Assembly (NCBI RefSeq): GCF_000413855.1
Contig: NZ_ATGG01000007.1
Span: 103,930 to 167,929, forward strand
Direction of reading: 5' to 3'
DNA length: 64,000 nucleotides
Source: Acinetobacter gyllenbergii CIP 110306 = MTCC 11365
Lineage (GTDB): Bacteria; Pseudomonadota; Gammaproteobacteria; Pseudomonadales; Moraxellaceae
Shown: in pieces, positions 52,721-62,393 of the stretch
Layout: each line of letters starts with the position of its first letter
How positions within the stretch are numbered: position 1 is the first letter of the stretch
Translations under genes and position numbers: made by a program
Notes under the pieces: model-generated
Told to the model about the DNA's origin: nothing
The model's database searches: none
What the model saw: only the letters and a program-made list of their open reading frames with translations

Positions 52721-52988
52721 AGGGCTTGTTAATTGATCAGATATAGCTGCGGCAATAGACATTTTTTAGATGGTACAAGGCGTGGCTTGTGAAATTTAGT
52801 ACTTCTAAATGAGCATGACATAACGCAGTAGCATCAAAAAATGCCTTTATCCCGTAGGGTTGTAACAAAAATTTCCTCATACATCGTTATGAAACTCGGA
52901 AATGAATTGTCATTCCTGTCGTTTCATGCCTCGTCTGATAAAATTTTTGCTAACAACGCAACATATATATGATCAATTAACAAGCCCT
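52721..52988. mobile_element. MITE-like element, copy 2 (268 bp)
   Basis: Terminal inverted repeats begin AGGGCTTGTTAATTGATCAG (left), and the right end is the complement of the same 20 bases; the repeat extends to 25 bp with one mismatch. There is no coding capacity. It aligns along its whole length with the reverse complement of the element at 44082-44350, with the shared core ACATTTTTTAGA, TACAAGGC, TTCTAAAT, CCCGTAGGGTT and CGTTATGAAACT. It lies between the divergent AraC regulator and CoA-transferase genes, in their promoter region. Confidence 0.78.
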
Positions 52989-53135
52989 ATGGCAATTGAC
53001 AAGAAAAATAATTGCGCCTTGTATACATGTTAAATTGCCGAAACTATCAAGGTAAATGGCTGAACATGACATTGTTTTTGTGTTTATCCACACCTAGTAT
53101 AAAAGAAAATTTGAACAAATTGAGTAAAAATTATT

Positions 53136-54254
53136 ATGCCATCTGCACTAAAGGGATTGAAAGTCCTCGATTTTTCGACTTTATTACCAGGACCATTTGC
53201 CAGTATGTACCTTGCGGACATGGGTGCAGAAGTTATCCATGTTGAATCTCCGACGCGTCCCGATCTGGTAAGGATTATGCCACCCTATGCCAATGGTCAG
53301 GCCACTGCGCATAGTTATCTGAATCGGAATAAGCAGTCGATTGCACTTGATCTTAAAGATGCAAGTAATATTGAGCTGATCAAAAATAAAATCTCTGAGT
53401 TTGATATTGTGCTGGAACAGTTTCGTCCCGATGTGATGCGCCGTTTAGGTTTGGACTATGAAACGTTGGCCGAGATTAACCCACGTTTAATCTACTGTTC
53501 AATTACAGGTTATGGTCAGACTGGCGCGTATAAAGATCGGGCAGGACATGACATTAATTATTTGGCACTGGCAGGTGTTTCTGGACATAGCGGTCGTCAG
53601 GATGGTGGGCCACCGCCCTTAGGTATTCAAATTGCTGATGTGGCAGGTGGTTCCTTACATGCGGTGATTGGTATTCTTGCTGCCGTGGTTGAACGTCAAC
53701 GCAGTGGTCTTGGGCAATATATTGATATTTCCATGACTGATTGTGTGGCCAGTCTGAATAGTATGGCGGCTTCAGCTAGTCTGGCAGGACAAACGCCACA
53801 AGCACCTGAGGCTGGTATGCTGAATGGTGCAAGCTTCTATGATTATTATCAAACCAAAGATGGACGTTATTTCTCGGTCGGAAGCCTAGAGCCACAATTT
53901 ATGGCAGGCTTAGCCGCAGCTTTAGAATTACCTGTACTGCTTGCCAAAGGCACCTCCTTTGATCCTGAAGATCGCCAAACCGTAAAACAGGCGTTGCAAG
54001 AAAAGTTCAAAACCCAAGATTTTGCAGCATGGCAACACTTGTTCCAAAGCTTGGATATCTGTGTAGAACCTGTTTTAAGCCTAGACGAGGCTTTAGTCTC
54101 ACCTATGGCGCAGCAACGGGGCTGGGTGGTTGACGTACCTGTATCGGAAAATGCAGCACAAACTGAGTCTCAGTTGGCCTGTCCAATTAAATTTTCTCGC
54201 TCACAAATGAAGTATGCCTTTATTGGTCAGGGCTTGGGTGAGGGTAAATGGTAG
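53136..54254 (+). CDS. CaiB/BaiF family CoA transferase
   Basis: A 372-residue family III CoA transferase. The start MPSALKGLKVLDFSTLLPGP is typical, followed by ADMGAEVIHVESPTRPDLVR, NRNKQSIALDLK, and the catalytic Asp in DRAGHDINYLALAG, then SMTDCVASLNSMAA. Family members move CoA between carboxylic acids or act as 2-methylacyl-CoA racemases (Amacr); the sequence near the motif VSGHSGRQDGGPPPLGIQIA is compatible with either. The gene is preceded by the MITE-like element 147 bp away and followed by a spacer before the OprB porin gene. The substrate is not inferable. Confidence 0.9.
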   Translation: MPSALKGLKVLDFSTLLPGPFASMYLADMGAEVIHVESPTRPDLVRIMPPYANGQATAHSYLNRNKQSIALDLKDASNIELIKNKISEFDIVLEQFRPDVMRRLGLDYETLAEINPRLIYCSITGYGQTGAYKDRAGHDINYLALAGVSGHSGRQDGGPPPLGIQIADVAGGSLHAVIGILAAVVERQRSGLGQYIDISMTDCVASLNSMAASASLAGQTPQAPEAGMLNGASFYDYYQTKDGRYFSVGSLEPQFMAGLAAALELPVLLAKGTSFDPEDRQTVKQALQEKFKTQDFAAWQHLFQSLDICVEPVLSLDEALVSPMAQQRGWVVDVPVSENAAQTESQLACPIKFSRSQMKYAFIGQGLGEGKW

Positions 54255-54377
54255 AAAATATGTGCGACTAATCACTGATTGTTAAAATATTGTACAGATT
54301 GTTAACATTTTGAATAAGTTGTAATTTAAAAATAAGAGTAACCTTTTATACACAATAACATAAAAGGTTACGTAAAC

Positions 54378-55622
54378 ATGACAATCTCTAAATCTTTGAT
54401 TGTTTCTTGTTTATCCGTTCTATCATTGAGTCTTTTCACACAACATACTCAAGCAGCTTCTTCCGCATTTGACCCAAATGGTCAATGGCTGTTTGGTGAT
54501 TGGAACGGTCAACGCACTGCGTTGCAAGAACAGGGTTACAAATTTTCTGCTGATTACACAGGTGAATTCGCAGGGGTTTTAGATTCTAAACAACACTCAA
54601 GCCATGGCAGTGAATTTACTGGACAATTGGCTTTAGGTACTCACTTCGACCTAAATAAAATTTTAGGTTGGCAAGATACAGAGGCACAAATCACGGTGAC
54701 ATATCGTGATGGTCAGTCTTTGTCACAAACTGCAGACGGCTTACAAGGGCACCAAAGTTCGGTACAGGAAGTTTGGGGGCGTGGTCAAACATGGCGTCTA
54801 ACAGACCTTTGGATCAAAAAGAAATTTTTAGATCAAGCCTTAGATATTAAAGTCGGTCGTTTTGGTGAAGGTGAAGATTTCAACAGCTTTGACTGTGACT
54901 TCCAGAACTTGTCGCTATGCGGTTCTCAGGTCGGTAACTGGGTCGGTGACCAATGGTACAACTGGCCTGTGAGCCAATGGGCATTGCGTGTTAAATATAA
55001 CTTGCAGCCAGACCTATATGCACAAATCGGGGCGTATGAATATAACCCTGAAAACTTGCAACGTGGCAAAGGTTTTAACCTAAGTACCGATGGTTCACGT
55101 GGTGCGATTATTCCTGCAGAAGTGGTTTGGAATCCTAAATTAGGCGCATTGTCTCTGCCTGGTGAATACCGCTTTGGTTATTATTACAGCACAGCTGATG
55201 CCGCAGAAATTGAGAATCCTGCCAAAACTGGACATAAACAAGGCGGCTGGTTTACTGCGAAGCAGCAGCTCACTCGTCATGACGGTCAATCAGATCGAGG
55301 TCTGACAGGCTTTGTCAATGTGACGGTACATGATTCGAAAACCAATGCCATCAAAGACATGCAAAATGTCGGTTTAGTCTATAAAGGTTTATTGGACCAA
55401 CGTCCTCAAGATGAACTGGCTATAGGTGTTGCTCGTATTCATGCCAATGATAAAAACAACAGTCTGTTGGATGAAGAATATAACACTGAGTTGTACTACG
55501 GCATTCATGCCACCAACTGGTTGACGATTCGTCCAAATATTCAATATGTCCACCATGTTGGCGCATTGAAGGATGGCGATAAGACTTGGGTTGGCGGAAT
55601 TAAGTTCCAAACCATTTTCTAA
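54378..55622 (+). CDS. OprB-family carbohydrate-selective porin
   Basis: A 414-residue outer membrane protein. The signal peptide is MTISKSLIVSCLSVLSLSLFTQHTQA in sense, with cleavage near QAA. The mature part is a beta-barrel rich in alternating aromatic strands, with LFGDWNGQRTALQEQGYKFS near the start and GVARIHANDKNN, WLTIRPNIQYVHHVG and ending WVGGIKFQTIF. The C-terminal Phe is typical of outer membrane insertion. OprB proteins let glucose and other sugars diffuse across the outer membrane. The membrane glucose dehydrogenase gene follows by about 145 bp in the same direction, so the pair supports periplasmic glucose oxidation. Confidence 0.9.
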   Translation: MTISKSLIVSCLSVLSLSLFTQHTQAASSAFDPNGQWLFGDWNGQRTALQEQGYKFSADYTGEFAGVLDSKQHSSHGSEFTGQLALGTHFDLNKILGWQDTEAQITVTYRDGQSLSQTADGLQGHQSSVQEVWGRGQTWRLTDLWIKKKFLDQALDIKVGRFGEGEDFNSFDCDFQNLSLCGSQVGNWVGDQWYNWPVSQWALRVKYNLQPDLYAQIGAYEYNPENLQRGKGFNLSTDGSRGAIIPAEVVWNPKLGALSLPGEYRFGYYYSTADAAEIENPAKTGHKQGGWFTAKQQLTRHDGQSDRGLTGFVNVTVHDSKTNAIKDMQNVGLVYKGLLDQRPQDELAIGVARIHANDKNNSLLDEEYNTELYYGIHATNWLTIRPNIQYVHHVGALKDGDKTWVGGIKFQTIF

Positions 55623-55765
55623 TTTCGATACTCGGGCAGTTTTGCAGATGCAGTTCAGATGATGGGCGATATCTGCAAGATTGTTATTGTGATTTGAACT
55701 CGACCATTGAATAGATAAGTCATCTTTTTAGTGGATCCAAAATATAAAAGATGCAAGGTGATCTT

Positions 55766-58171
55766 ATGAATCAATCTGCTTCAAAATCTGGGCTTAGAAC
55801 CTTGACGGTGGTGATTATCGCCCTCATTGCATTGTTCTTGCTCGTTGGCGGTATCTGGCTCGCAGCGATTGGCGGGTCTTTTTATTATGTGATCGCAGGT
55901 GTACTGTTGCTGATCGTGGCAGTACAACTCTATAAACGTGCCTCTGGTCCATTATGGGTCTATGCGGCGTTGATGTTAGGCAGTGTGGTTTGGGGTGTTT
56001 GGGAAGTTGGGACTGACTTCTGGGCACTGGCGCCACGCCTTGATATCCTTGGTATATTAGGTTTGTGGTTACTCATTCCAGCGGTGACGCGTGGGATTGA
56101 TAACCTCACTTCAAGTAAAGTGGCACTGTCATCGACTTTAGCTATTGCAATTGTGGTGATGGTCTACTCGATCTTTAATGATCCACAAGAAATTAATGGT
56201 GTCATTCAAACGCCACAGCCAGCACAAGCGAAAGCAGTGGATGGCATTGCCCCTGAAGATTGGCCTGCATATGGTCGTAGTCAAGGCGGTGAGCGTTATT
56301 CTCCACTCACTCAGATCAACGATAAAAACGTGAAAGATCTGAAAGTGGCTTGGACATTACGCACCGGTGATTTCAGAACTGAAAATGATTCGGGTGAAAC
56401 CACGAATCAAGTTACGCCAATCAAAATCGGCAATAACATGTTTATGTGTACGCCGCATCAACATTTGATTTCGATTGACCCTGCAACGGGTAAGGAAAAA
56501 TGGCGTTTTGATCCAAAACTCAAAACCGATAAAACCTTCCAGCATTTAACCTGCCGTGGTGTGATGTATTACGATGCAGCTAACACGACTGAATTTGCAA
56601 CCAGCTTACAGGCGAAAAAATCCAGCTCAACCGAGTGTCCTCGTAAAGTGTTTGTACCTGTCAATGATGGCCGTTTAGTAGCTGTCAATGCAGATACAGG
56701 TAAAGCATGTTCTGACTTTGGACAAAATGGTGAAGTAAATTTACAAGAGTTCATGCCATATGCTTATCCAGGCGGTTATAACCCAACCTCACCAGGTGTA
56801 GTATCAGGTACAACGGTCGTGATCGCGGGTTCAGTGACCGATAACCATTCGAATAAAGAGCCATCAGGTGTGATTCGTGGTTATGACGTGAACACCGGTA
56901 AATTATTGTGGGTGTTTGATACAGGCGCAGCGGATCCAAATGCAATGCCAGGTCAAGACACGCAGTTTGTACATAACTCACCAAATGCATGGGCGCCGCT
57001 TGCCTATGACTCTAAACTCGATATCGTCTATGTTCCAACAGGCGTAGGTACACCAGATATCTGGGGTGGAGATCGTACAGAGTTAAAAGAGCGTTATGCC
57101 AATTCAATGCTGGCGATCAATGCAACGACGGGTAAACTGGTATGGCACTTCCAAACCACACATCACGATTTGTGGGATATGGATGTACCATCACAACCTT
57201 CATTGGCGGATATTCAAGATAAATCAGGTCAAACGGTTCCAGCGATTTATGTATTGACTAAAACAGGCAATGCCTTTGTTTTAGATCGTCGTAATGGTCA
57301 GCCGATTGTGCCGATTACAGAAAAACCTGTTCCACAAACGGTGAAATGGGGACCACAAACCAAAGGTGAGTTCTACTCAAAAACTCAACCATTCTCTGAC
57401 TTTGATTTAGCGCCAAAAGATAAATTGACTGATAAAGACATGTGGGGTGCCACTATGTTTGACCAGTTAATGTGTCGTGTGAAATTTAAGAGTTTGAACT
57501 ATGACGGTATTTATACACCACCTTCTGAAAATGGTACTTTAGTTTTCCCTGGAAACTTAGGTGTGTTTGAATGGGGTGGTATGTCAGTGAATGCTGATCG
57601 TCAGGTTGCAGTCATGAACCCGATTGGCTTGCCATTCGTGAGTCGTTTAATTCCAGCAGATCCAAACCGTCAACCTGTAGCACGTGGTGCAGGTACTGAG
57701 CAGGGCATGCAACCGATGTATGGTACACCATATGGTGTTGATATCAGTCCGTTCCTATCTCCATTAGGTTTACCATGTAAACAACCGGGTTGGGGCTTTG
57801 TTGCTGGTGTGGATTTAAAAACACATGAAGTGGTCTGGAAAAAACGTATTGGTACCATTCGTGACAGCTTGCCAACCTTATTCCAATTACCACCAGTGAA
57901 AATTGGTGTGCCAGGTTTAGGTGGCTCGATCTCAACTGCGGGTAATGTGATGTTTGTCGGTGCGACACAAGACAATTACATCCGTGCCTTTAATGTTTCA
58001 AATGGTGATAAGTTATGGGAAGCACGTTTACCTGCGGGTGGACAAGCAACACCAATGACTTATGAAGCCAATGGTAAACAATATGTGGTGATTATGGCCG
58101 GTGGACATGGTTCATTCGGTACTAAAATGGGTGATTATCTTGTGGCATACGCATTGCCAGATAAGAACTAA
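55766..58171 (+). CDS. gcd: Membrane-bound PQQ-dependent glucose dehydrogenase
   Basis: An 801-residue quinoprotein. The N-terminal region has five transmembrane helices (about residues 12-135). The periplasmic eight-bladed PQQ propeller starts near 160 with DWPAYGRSQGGERYSPLTQI, and has repeated W-docking segments (KVAWTLRTGDF, KWRFDP, LVWHFQTTHHDLWDMDVPSQ, KLWEARLPAGGQATPMTY). HHDLWDMD and DPNAMPGQDTQFVHNSPNAW are hallmarks of mGDH. It oxidises aldoses to lactones in the periplasm and passes electrons to ubiquinone. PQQ synthesis genes are not in this window. ATG 55766 has AAGGTGATCTT upstream; the ATG 15 bases earlier is in frame but less likely. A strong terminator follows at 58191-58225. 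Confidence 0.95.
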   Translation: MNQSASKSGLRTLTVVIIALIALFLLVGGIWLAAIGGSFYYVIAGVLLLIVAVQLYKRASGPLWVYAALMLGSVVWGVWEVGTDFWALAPRLDILGILGLWLLIPAVTRGIDNLTSSKVALSSTLAIAIVVMVYSIFNDPQEINGVIQTPQPAQAKAVDGIAPEDWPAYGRSQGGERYSPLTQINDKNVKDLKVAWTLRTGDFRTENDSGETTNQVTPIKIGNNMFMCTPHQHLISIDPATGKEKWRFDPKLKTDKTFQHLTCRGVMYYDAANTTEFATSLQAKKSSSTECPRKVFVPVNDGRLVAVNADTGKACSDFGQNGEVNLQEFMPYAYPGGYNPTSPGVVSGTTVVIAGSVTDNHSNKEPSGVIRGYDVNTGKLLWVFDTGAADPNAMPGQDTQFVHNSPNAWAPLAYDSKLDIVYVPTGVGTPDIWGGDRTELKERYANSMLAINATTGKLVWHFQTTHHDLWDMDVPSQPSLADIQDKSGQTVPAIYVLTKTGNAFVLDRRNGQPIVPITEKPVPQTVKWGPQTKGEFYSKTQPFSDFDLAPKDKLTDKDMWGATMFDQLMCRVKFKSLNYDGIYTPPSENGTLVFPGNLGVFEWGGMSVNADRQVAVMNPIGLPFVSRLIPADPNRQPVARGAGTEQGMQPMYGTPYGVDISPFLSPLGLPCKQPGWGFVAGVDLKTHEVVWKKRIGTIRDSLPTLFQLPPVKIGVPGLGGSISTAGNVMFVGATQDNYIRAFNVSNGDKLWEARLPAGGQATPMTYEANGKQYVVIMAGGHGSFGTKMGDYLVAYALPDKN

Positions 58172-58190
58172 TTTCATTTAGAAAACGATT

Positions 58191-58225
58191 GAAAAAGCTC
58201 AGATTGGTCTGGGCTTTTTCTTTTT
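58191..58225 (+). terminator. gcd terminator
   Basis: Hairpin AAAAAGCTCAGA / TCTGGGCTTTTT with a TTGG loop and extended T-run, 20 bp after the gcd stop. Confidence 0.9.
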
Positions 58226-58344
58226 GTGGCAACTAGATAGGCTTATCAATAAAACCGTTATTAAATATGCAAAAAAAGCATTTTGTTGATGAATGAAAGC
58301 TCGCTATGCTAGTCGCCTTTATAATGAATGACTAGCCATACGCC

Positions 58345-59988
58345 ATGTATTTATATACGGATTTCGATCAACAACTGATTAACCAACGTGTTGCTCAGTT
58401 TCGCGATCAAACAGAACGCTATTTAGCTGGAAAATTAACAGAAGACGAATATCGTCCATTACGCTTACAAAATGGTCTGTACGTGCAACGTTATGCACCT
58501 ATGCTCCGTATCGCTGTGCCGTATGGCTTGATGAATACTAAACAACTCAGAAAAATTGCTGAAATTGCGACAGAGTACGATCGTGGTTATGCCCACGTTT
58601 CAACCCGTCAAAATATTCAGTTGAACTGGCCAGCATTGGAAAATGTACCAGATATCCTTGCTGAGCTAGCAACAGTACAAATGCATGCCGTACAAACCTC
58701 GGGTAACTGTATCCGTAATACAACGACTGACCAGTTTGCAGGTGTGGTTGCTGGTGAGATTGCGGACCCACGTCCGACCTGTGAATTGATTCGTCAGTGG
58801 AGTACCTTCCACCCTGAATTTGCCTTCTTACCACGTAAGTTTAAAATCGCGGTATCGGCTTTAGAAGAAAAAGACCGTGCTGCAACAGCATTTCACGATA
58901 TCGGTGTCTATCTGGTACGTAATGATGCTGGTGAAATGGGCTATAAAATCATGGTGGGTGGTGGTCTCGGCCGTACCCCGATTATTGGTAGCGTGATCCG
59001 TGAGTTTTTACCACGCGAAGATTTAATTGCTTATTTAGAAGCGACCTTACGTGTTTATAACTTACATGGCCGTCGTGATAACAAATATAAAGCGCGTATC
59101 AAAATTTTGGTGAAAGCATTAACACCAGAAGTGTTTGCACAAAAAGTGGAAGCTGAATTTGAGCACACACGTGAAACATTGAAGATTCAACCTGAAATCT
59201 TGAAAAAATTGGATGAAGAATTTACGCCATTTGATTATCAAGAGTTAGAAGATCAGGACTTTACCGACTTATTCGCTGCACATCCAAAATTCAAACAGTG
59301 GTTTAACGTCAATACCAATGCACATAAAGTGAAAGGTTATCGTATTGTCACGATTTCTTTGAAACGTGCAGGTATTGCACCAGGCGATGTCACTAGTGAA
59401 GAAATGAACTTAATTGCGGATTTGGCCGATAAATATACGTTCGGTGAGTTCCGTACCACGCACGAACAAAACATTTCATTGGTCGATGTGCCGCAGAAAG
59501 ATCTATTTGAATTGTGGCAAACGCTTGAAAACAGCGACATGGCACGTGCACATATTGGCTTTATTACCGATATTATCTGCTGTCCGGGTGGTGATTTCTG
59601 TTCATTGGCCAATGCCAAATCGATTCCAATTTCAGAAGCGATCAGCCGTCGTTTTGATGACCTAGACACCATTTATAACTTGGGTGAACTTGATCTGAAC
59701 ATTTCGGGTTGTATGAATGCCTGTGGTCATCACCATGTCGGAAATATCGGTATTCTGGGTGTCGATAAGAAAGGTGCGGAATTCTATCAAATCACTTTAG
59801 GTGGTCATGCCGATCATGATGCATCACTCGGTGATATCTTAGGGCCTTCTTTTGCTGCCGAAGTTGTGCCAGATGTGATTGATGAAATCTTGAATACTTA
59901 TCTTGACTTACGTACAGAAGGTGAGCGTTTTATCGATACCTATCGCCGTGTTGGTATTCAACCATTTAAGGAGCGTGCTTATGCTTAA
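58345..59988 (+). CDS. Siroheme sulfite/nitrite reductase (hemoprotein, CysI-like)
   Basis: A 547-residue reductase with the two-fold repeat of the family. The N-terminal ferredoxin-like half includes TRQNIQLNWPAL. The siroheme/4Fe-4S ligands lie in CCPGGDFCSLANAKS (C-x5-C) and GCMNACGHHHVGNIG (C-x3-C). The protein reduces sulfite or nitrite by six electrons in the cytoplasm. Because no flavoprotein CysJ is adjacent and DUF934 follows with an 8-bp overlap, this is the ferredoxin-dependent or unknown-donor type seen in pseudomonads. Sulfite is the likelier substrate in the absence of nitrate genes, but this is inference. The ATG is 58345; a possible promoter lies in the 120 bp after the gcd terminator. 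Confidence 0.9.
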   Translation: MYLYTDFDQQLINQRVAQFRDQTERYLAGKLTEDEYRPLRLQNGLYVQRYAPMLRIAVPYGLMNTKQLRKIAEIATEYDRGYAHVSTRQNIQLNWPALENVPDILAELATVQMHAVQTSGNCIRNTTTDQFAGVVAGEIADPRPTCELIRQWSTFHPEFAFLPRKFKIAVSALEEKDRAATAFHDIGVYLVRNDAGEMGYKIMVGGGLGRTPIIGSVIREFLPREDLIAYLEATLRVYNLHGRRDNKYKARIKILVKALTPEVFAQKVEAEFEHTRETLKIQPEILKKLDEEFTPFDYQELEDQDFTDLFAAHPKFKQWFNVNTNAHKVKGYRIVTISLKRAGIAPGDVTSEEMNLIADLADKYTFGEFRTTHEQNISLVDVPQKDLFELWQTLENSDMARAHIGFITDIICCPGGDFCSLANAKSIPISEAISRRFDDLDTIYNLGELDLNISGCMNACGHHHVGNIGILGVDKKGAEFYQITLGGHADHDASLGDILGPSFAAEVVPDVIDEILNTYLDLRTEGERFIDTYRRVGIQPFKERAYA

Positions 59989-60466
59989 TACAACGCTACA
60001 AGTGCTCTCTAAAGATGGCACAATTGCTGACAATACGTATCAAGTCATTGCTGAAGATGGCGTGATTCCACAAGGTGATGTGGTTGTGACAACTGAACAT
60101 TTGGATCAATTGGCACATGTACAAGGCAAAAAGGCGCTTTACATTACTGTGAATGATTCACCTGAAACACATCAATTTCCATTGAATGAGCTTGATGCCA
60201 TTTTTATTGAATTTGCTGGTTTTAATGATGGTCGTGGTTATTCATTTGCGGCCTTATTACGTCGCCAAGGGTATCAAGGTGAGTTACGCGCAGTCGGCGA
60301 TATCTTCAAGGATGTTTTAAACTATTTAAAACGTTCTGGCTTTGATACATTTGTGGTGAAAGAAGGTAAGGATATTCATGAAGCTGCTGCTGGGCTTCAG
60401 GATTTTACCAATCCTTATCAAGCATCGACCGCAGTGCCACAAGCAAGTTATCAAACTGGCGCATAA
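59981..60466 (+). CDS. DUF934 protein (sulfite reductase partner)
   Basis: A 161-residue cytoplasmic protein of the DUF934 family. The start ATG 59981 is preceded by AAGGAG and overlaps the reductase stop by 8 bp; the longer frame to 59903 lies inside the reductase and is rejected. Seen: FIEFAGFNDGRGYSFAALLR and LRAVGDIFKDVLNYLKRSGF, the most conserved patches of the family. DUF934 proteins occur next to sulfite reductases in many proteobacteria and have been linked to assimilatory sulfite reduction; the role in electron transfer or assembly is not established. A strong terminator follows. Confidence 0.88.
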   Translation: MLNTTLQVLSKDGTIADNTYQVIAEDGVIPQGDVVVTTEHLDQLAHVQGKKALYITVNDSPETHQFPLNELDAIFIEFAGFNDGRGYSFAALLRRQGYQGELRAVGDIFKDVLNYLKRSGFDTFVVKEGKDIHEAAAGLQDFTNPYQASTAVPQASYQTGA

Positions 60467-60477
60467 GCCGATTGAAA

Positions 60478-60509
60478 GAAAAAAGCTGAACCTTGGTTCA
60501 GCTTTTTTT
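60478..60509 (+). terminator. Terminator after DUF934 gene
   Basis: Hairpin AAAAAAGCTGAACC / GGTTCAGCTTTTTTT with a TT loop, 12 bp past the stop. Confidence 0.93.
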
Positions 60510-60534
60510 GTTTTAATTGCTAAGTTCACACTGA

Positions 60535-60978
60535 TTATTCATCTAACTGACAATTGATCATCCATTTAATCCCAAACTGATCCGTGAAAGCGCCATAGAG
60601 CGCACCCCAGAAGGTTTTTTCTAAGGGCATCTCAATTTGGCCATTTGCAGACAAGGCATTGAATAATCGTTGCGCTTCATCTTGTTCATCTGGATCAAGA
60701 TTAATAGAAATATAGTGGTTGTTACCTGGGGTAAATACGCTATTTTGAGCGCAGAATTGATCATTCACATCCGAAGCCATCAATACAGTAAATTCATTGA
60801 TGGGTAGGGATACATGTAAAACCAAGTTTTTATCTGCTTCTGAAAGACTGACACCTTCAGCAGGTGGCATATCGCCATAACGGCTGAGCATGGCAAATTC
60901 ACCACCAAACACAGATTTATAAAAGTTGAATGCTTGTTCTGTTTGTCCTTTAAAATTTAGATAATGATTAAGTTGCAT
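60535..60978 (-). CDS. VOC-family protein (PhnB-like)
   Basis: A 147-residue protein with the vicinal oxygen chelate (glyoxalase/PhnB) fold. The start MQLNHYLNFKGQTEQAFNFY, then YKSVFGGEFAMLSRYGDMPP, VLHVSLPINEFTVLMASDV and the ending FWGALYGAFTDQFGIKWMIN match the PhnB-like group (also called 3-demethylubiquinone-9 methyltransferase-like, a misnomer). The function is unknown. It is convergent with the DUF934 gene, separated by a terminator. Confidence 0.88.
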   Translation of the reverse strand: MQLNHYLNFKGQTEQAFNFYKSVFGGEFAMLSRYGDMPPAEGVSLSEADKNLVLHVSLPINEFTVLMASDVNDQFCAQNSVFTPGNNHYISINLDPDEQDEAQRLFNALSANGQIEMPLEKTFWGALYGAFTDQFGIKWMINCQLDE

Positions 60979-61063
60979 GTTGTACTCCTTGTTGTTTTTT
61001 TATACACAGCATAACTTATCGGGAATTGAACAATGGGTGCATTATTTTTTGTAATCCAAAAAA

Positions 61064-61093
61064 TAAAAATCCTGCATCAAGCAGGATTTTTAT
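61064..61093 (-). terminator. Terminator after thiolase gene
   Basis: Perfect hairpin AAAAATCCTGC / GCAGGATTTTT with an ATCAA loop, 15 bp beyond the thiolase stop. Confidence 0.92.
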
Positions 61094-61107
61094 TACGTTA
61101 ACAAGGC

Positions 61108-62283
61108 TTAGATTAATTCAATTGCAACCGCTGTCGCTTCACCACCACCGATACACAAAGCTGCAACACCTTTTTTACCGCCAGTACGTTTAAGCGCATG
61201 AATTAGCGTTAGGATGATACGAGAACCTGTAGAACCAACAGGGTGGCCCAATGCACAAGCACCACCATTGATATTGACTTTCTCTGCATCTAATTTGAAG
61301 TCATCGATTGGACACATAGTCACCATGGCAAAAGCTTCGTTGATTTCCCATAGATCAACGTCTTGCGCATCCCAACCCGCTTTTTTCAATACTTTTTCAA
61401 TTGCACCAACAGGGGCAATGGTAAATTCAGAAGGATGCTGAGAGTTAGAGGCAGTCGCAAGAATTTTCGCCAACGGTTTTAAACCACGTTGTGCAGCAAC
61501 TTCACTTGAGGTTAAGACCAACGCTGATGCGCCATCAGAAATTGAACTTGCGTTCGCAGCAGTGATGGTGCCATCTTTTGCAAATGCTGGTTTTAATGAT
61601 GGGATCTTGTCGATTTTTGCACTTAATGGCTGCTCATCTTGATCAACAACGACATCACCTTTGCGAGTAGAAACTGTTACAGGAACGATTTCATCTTTAA
61701 AGTAACCTTCAGTAATCGCTTTCTGTGCACGTTGCAAAGAACGGATGGCGAAATCATCCATCTGTTCACGGGTATAACTGCGCTTATTTGCCATGTCTTG
61801 GGCAAATGATCCCATTAAGCGACCTGTTTCAGCATCTTCAAGACCATCAAGGAACATATGATCCTTAATTTCACCATGACCCATACGGTAACCAGCACGT
61901 GCTTTCGGCAAAACATATGGCGCATTGGTCATTGATTCCATACCACCTGCAACCACGATCTCTGCACTACCGGCTTTAATCATGTCTGCTGCTTGCATCA
62001 CAGCTTTCATGCCTGAACCACAAAGCTTGTTAATGGTCACTGCACCTGTAGAGTCTGGTAAGCCAGCCTTACGCATTGCTTGGCGTGCAGGACCTTGTTT
62101 TAATCCTGCTGGTAAAACACAACCCATGATTACTTCTTCTACATCAGTCGGTTGCAGGCCAGAACGGGCAATTGCTTCTTTAATGGTAACTGCACCTAAT
62201 TCTGGCGCTGTAACACCAGATAATGCACCTTGGAAGCCGCCCATTGCTGTACGAGCGCCATTAACGATTACGATATCAGTCAT
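61108..62283 (-). CDS. Acetyl-CoA C-acetyltransferase (thiolase II, AtoB/PhaA type)
   Basis: A 391-residue thiolase. The acylated Cys is in VTINKLCGSGMKAVMQAA, the catalytic His in NINGGACALGHPVGSTGSR and the second Cys in VAALCIGGGEATAVAIEL. It joins or cleaves acetoacetyl-CoA, used in ketone body or polyhydroxyalkanoate precursor metabolism. The GGGEATA ending separates it from the beta-oxidation thiolase at 46894-48099, which ends GGGMGIA. The start is ATG 62283 with GGAGA nine bases upstream. It is monocistronic. Confidence 0.93.
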   Translation of the reverse strand: MTDIVIVNGARTAMGGFQGALSGVTAPELGAVTIKEAIARSGLQPTDVEEVIMGCVLPAGLKQGPARQAMRKAGLPDSTGAVTINKLCGSGMKAVMQAADMIKAGSAEIVVAGGMESMTNAPYVLPKARAGYRMGHGEIKDHMFLDGLEDAETGRLMGSFAQDMANKRSYTREQMDDFAIRSLQRAQKAITEGYFKDEIVPVTVSTRKGDVVVDQDEQPLSAKIDKIPSLKPAFAKDGTITAANASSISDGASALVLTSSEVAAQRGLKPLAKILATASNSQHPSEFTIAPVGAIEKVLKKAGWDAQDVDLWEINEAFAMVTMCPIDDFKLDAEKVNINGGACALGHPVGSTGSRIILTLIHALKRTGGKKGVAALCIGGGEATAVAIELI

Positions 62284-62393
62284 GATGTGTCTCCACACTT
62301 ATAATTTATAAAAATGTTCCAAACTTAAGCAGTATAGTAAAAAAAGGATTGGAATAAAGGGTTTTACTTATTTTAGGCTAGACTGAAGAGTTT

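Noticed and set aside
52658..52762. Extended N-terminus of the AraC regulator
   Set aside because: It runs into the MITE-like element and no family homology is expected there; ATG 52657 has GAAGGATT upstream.
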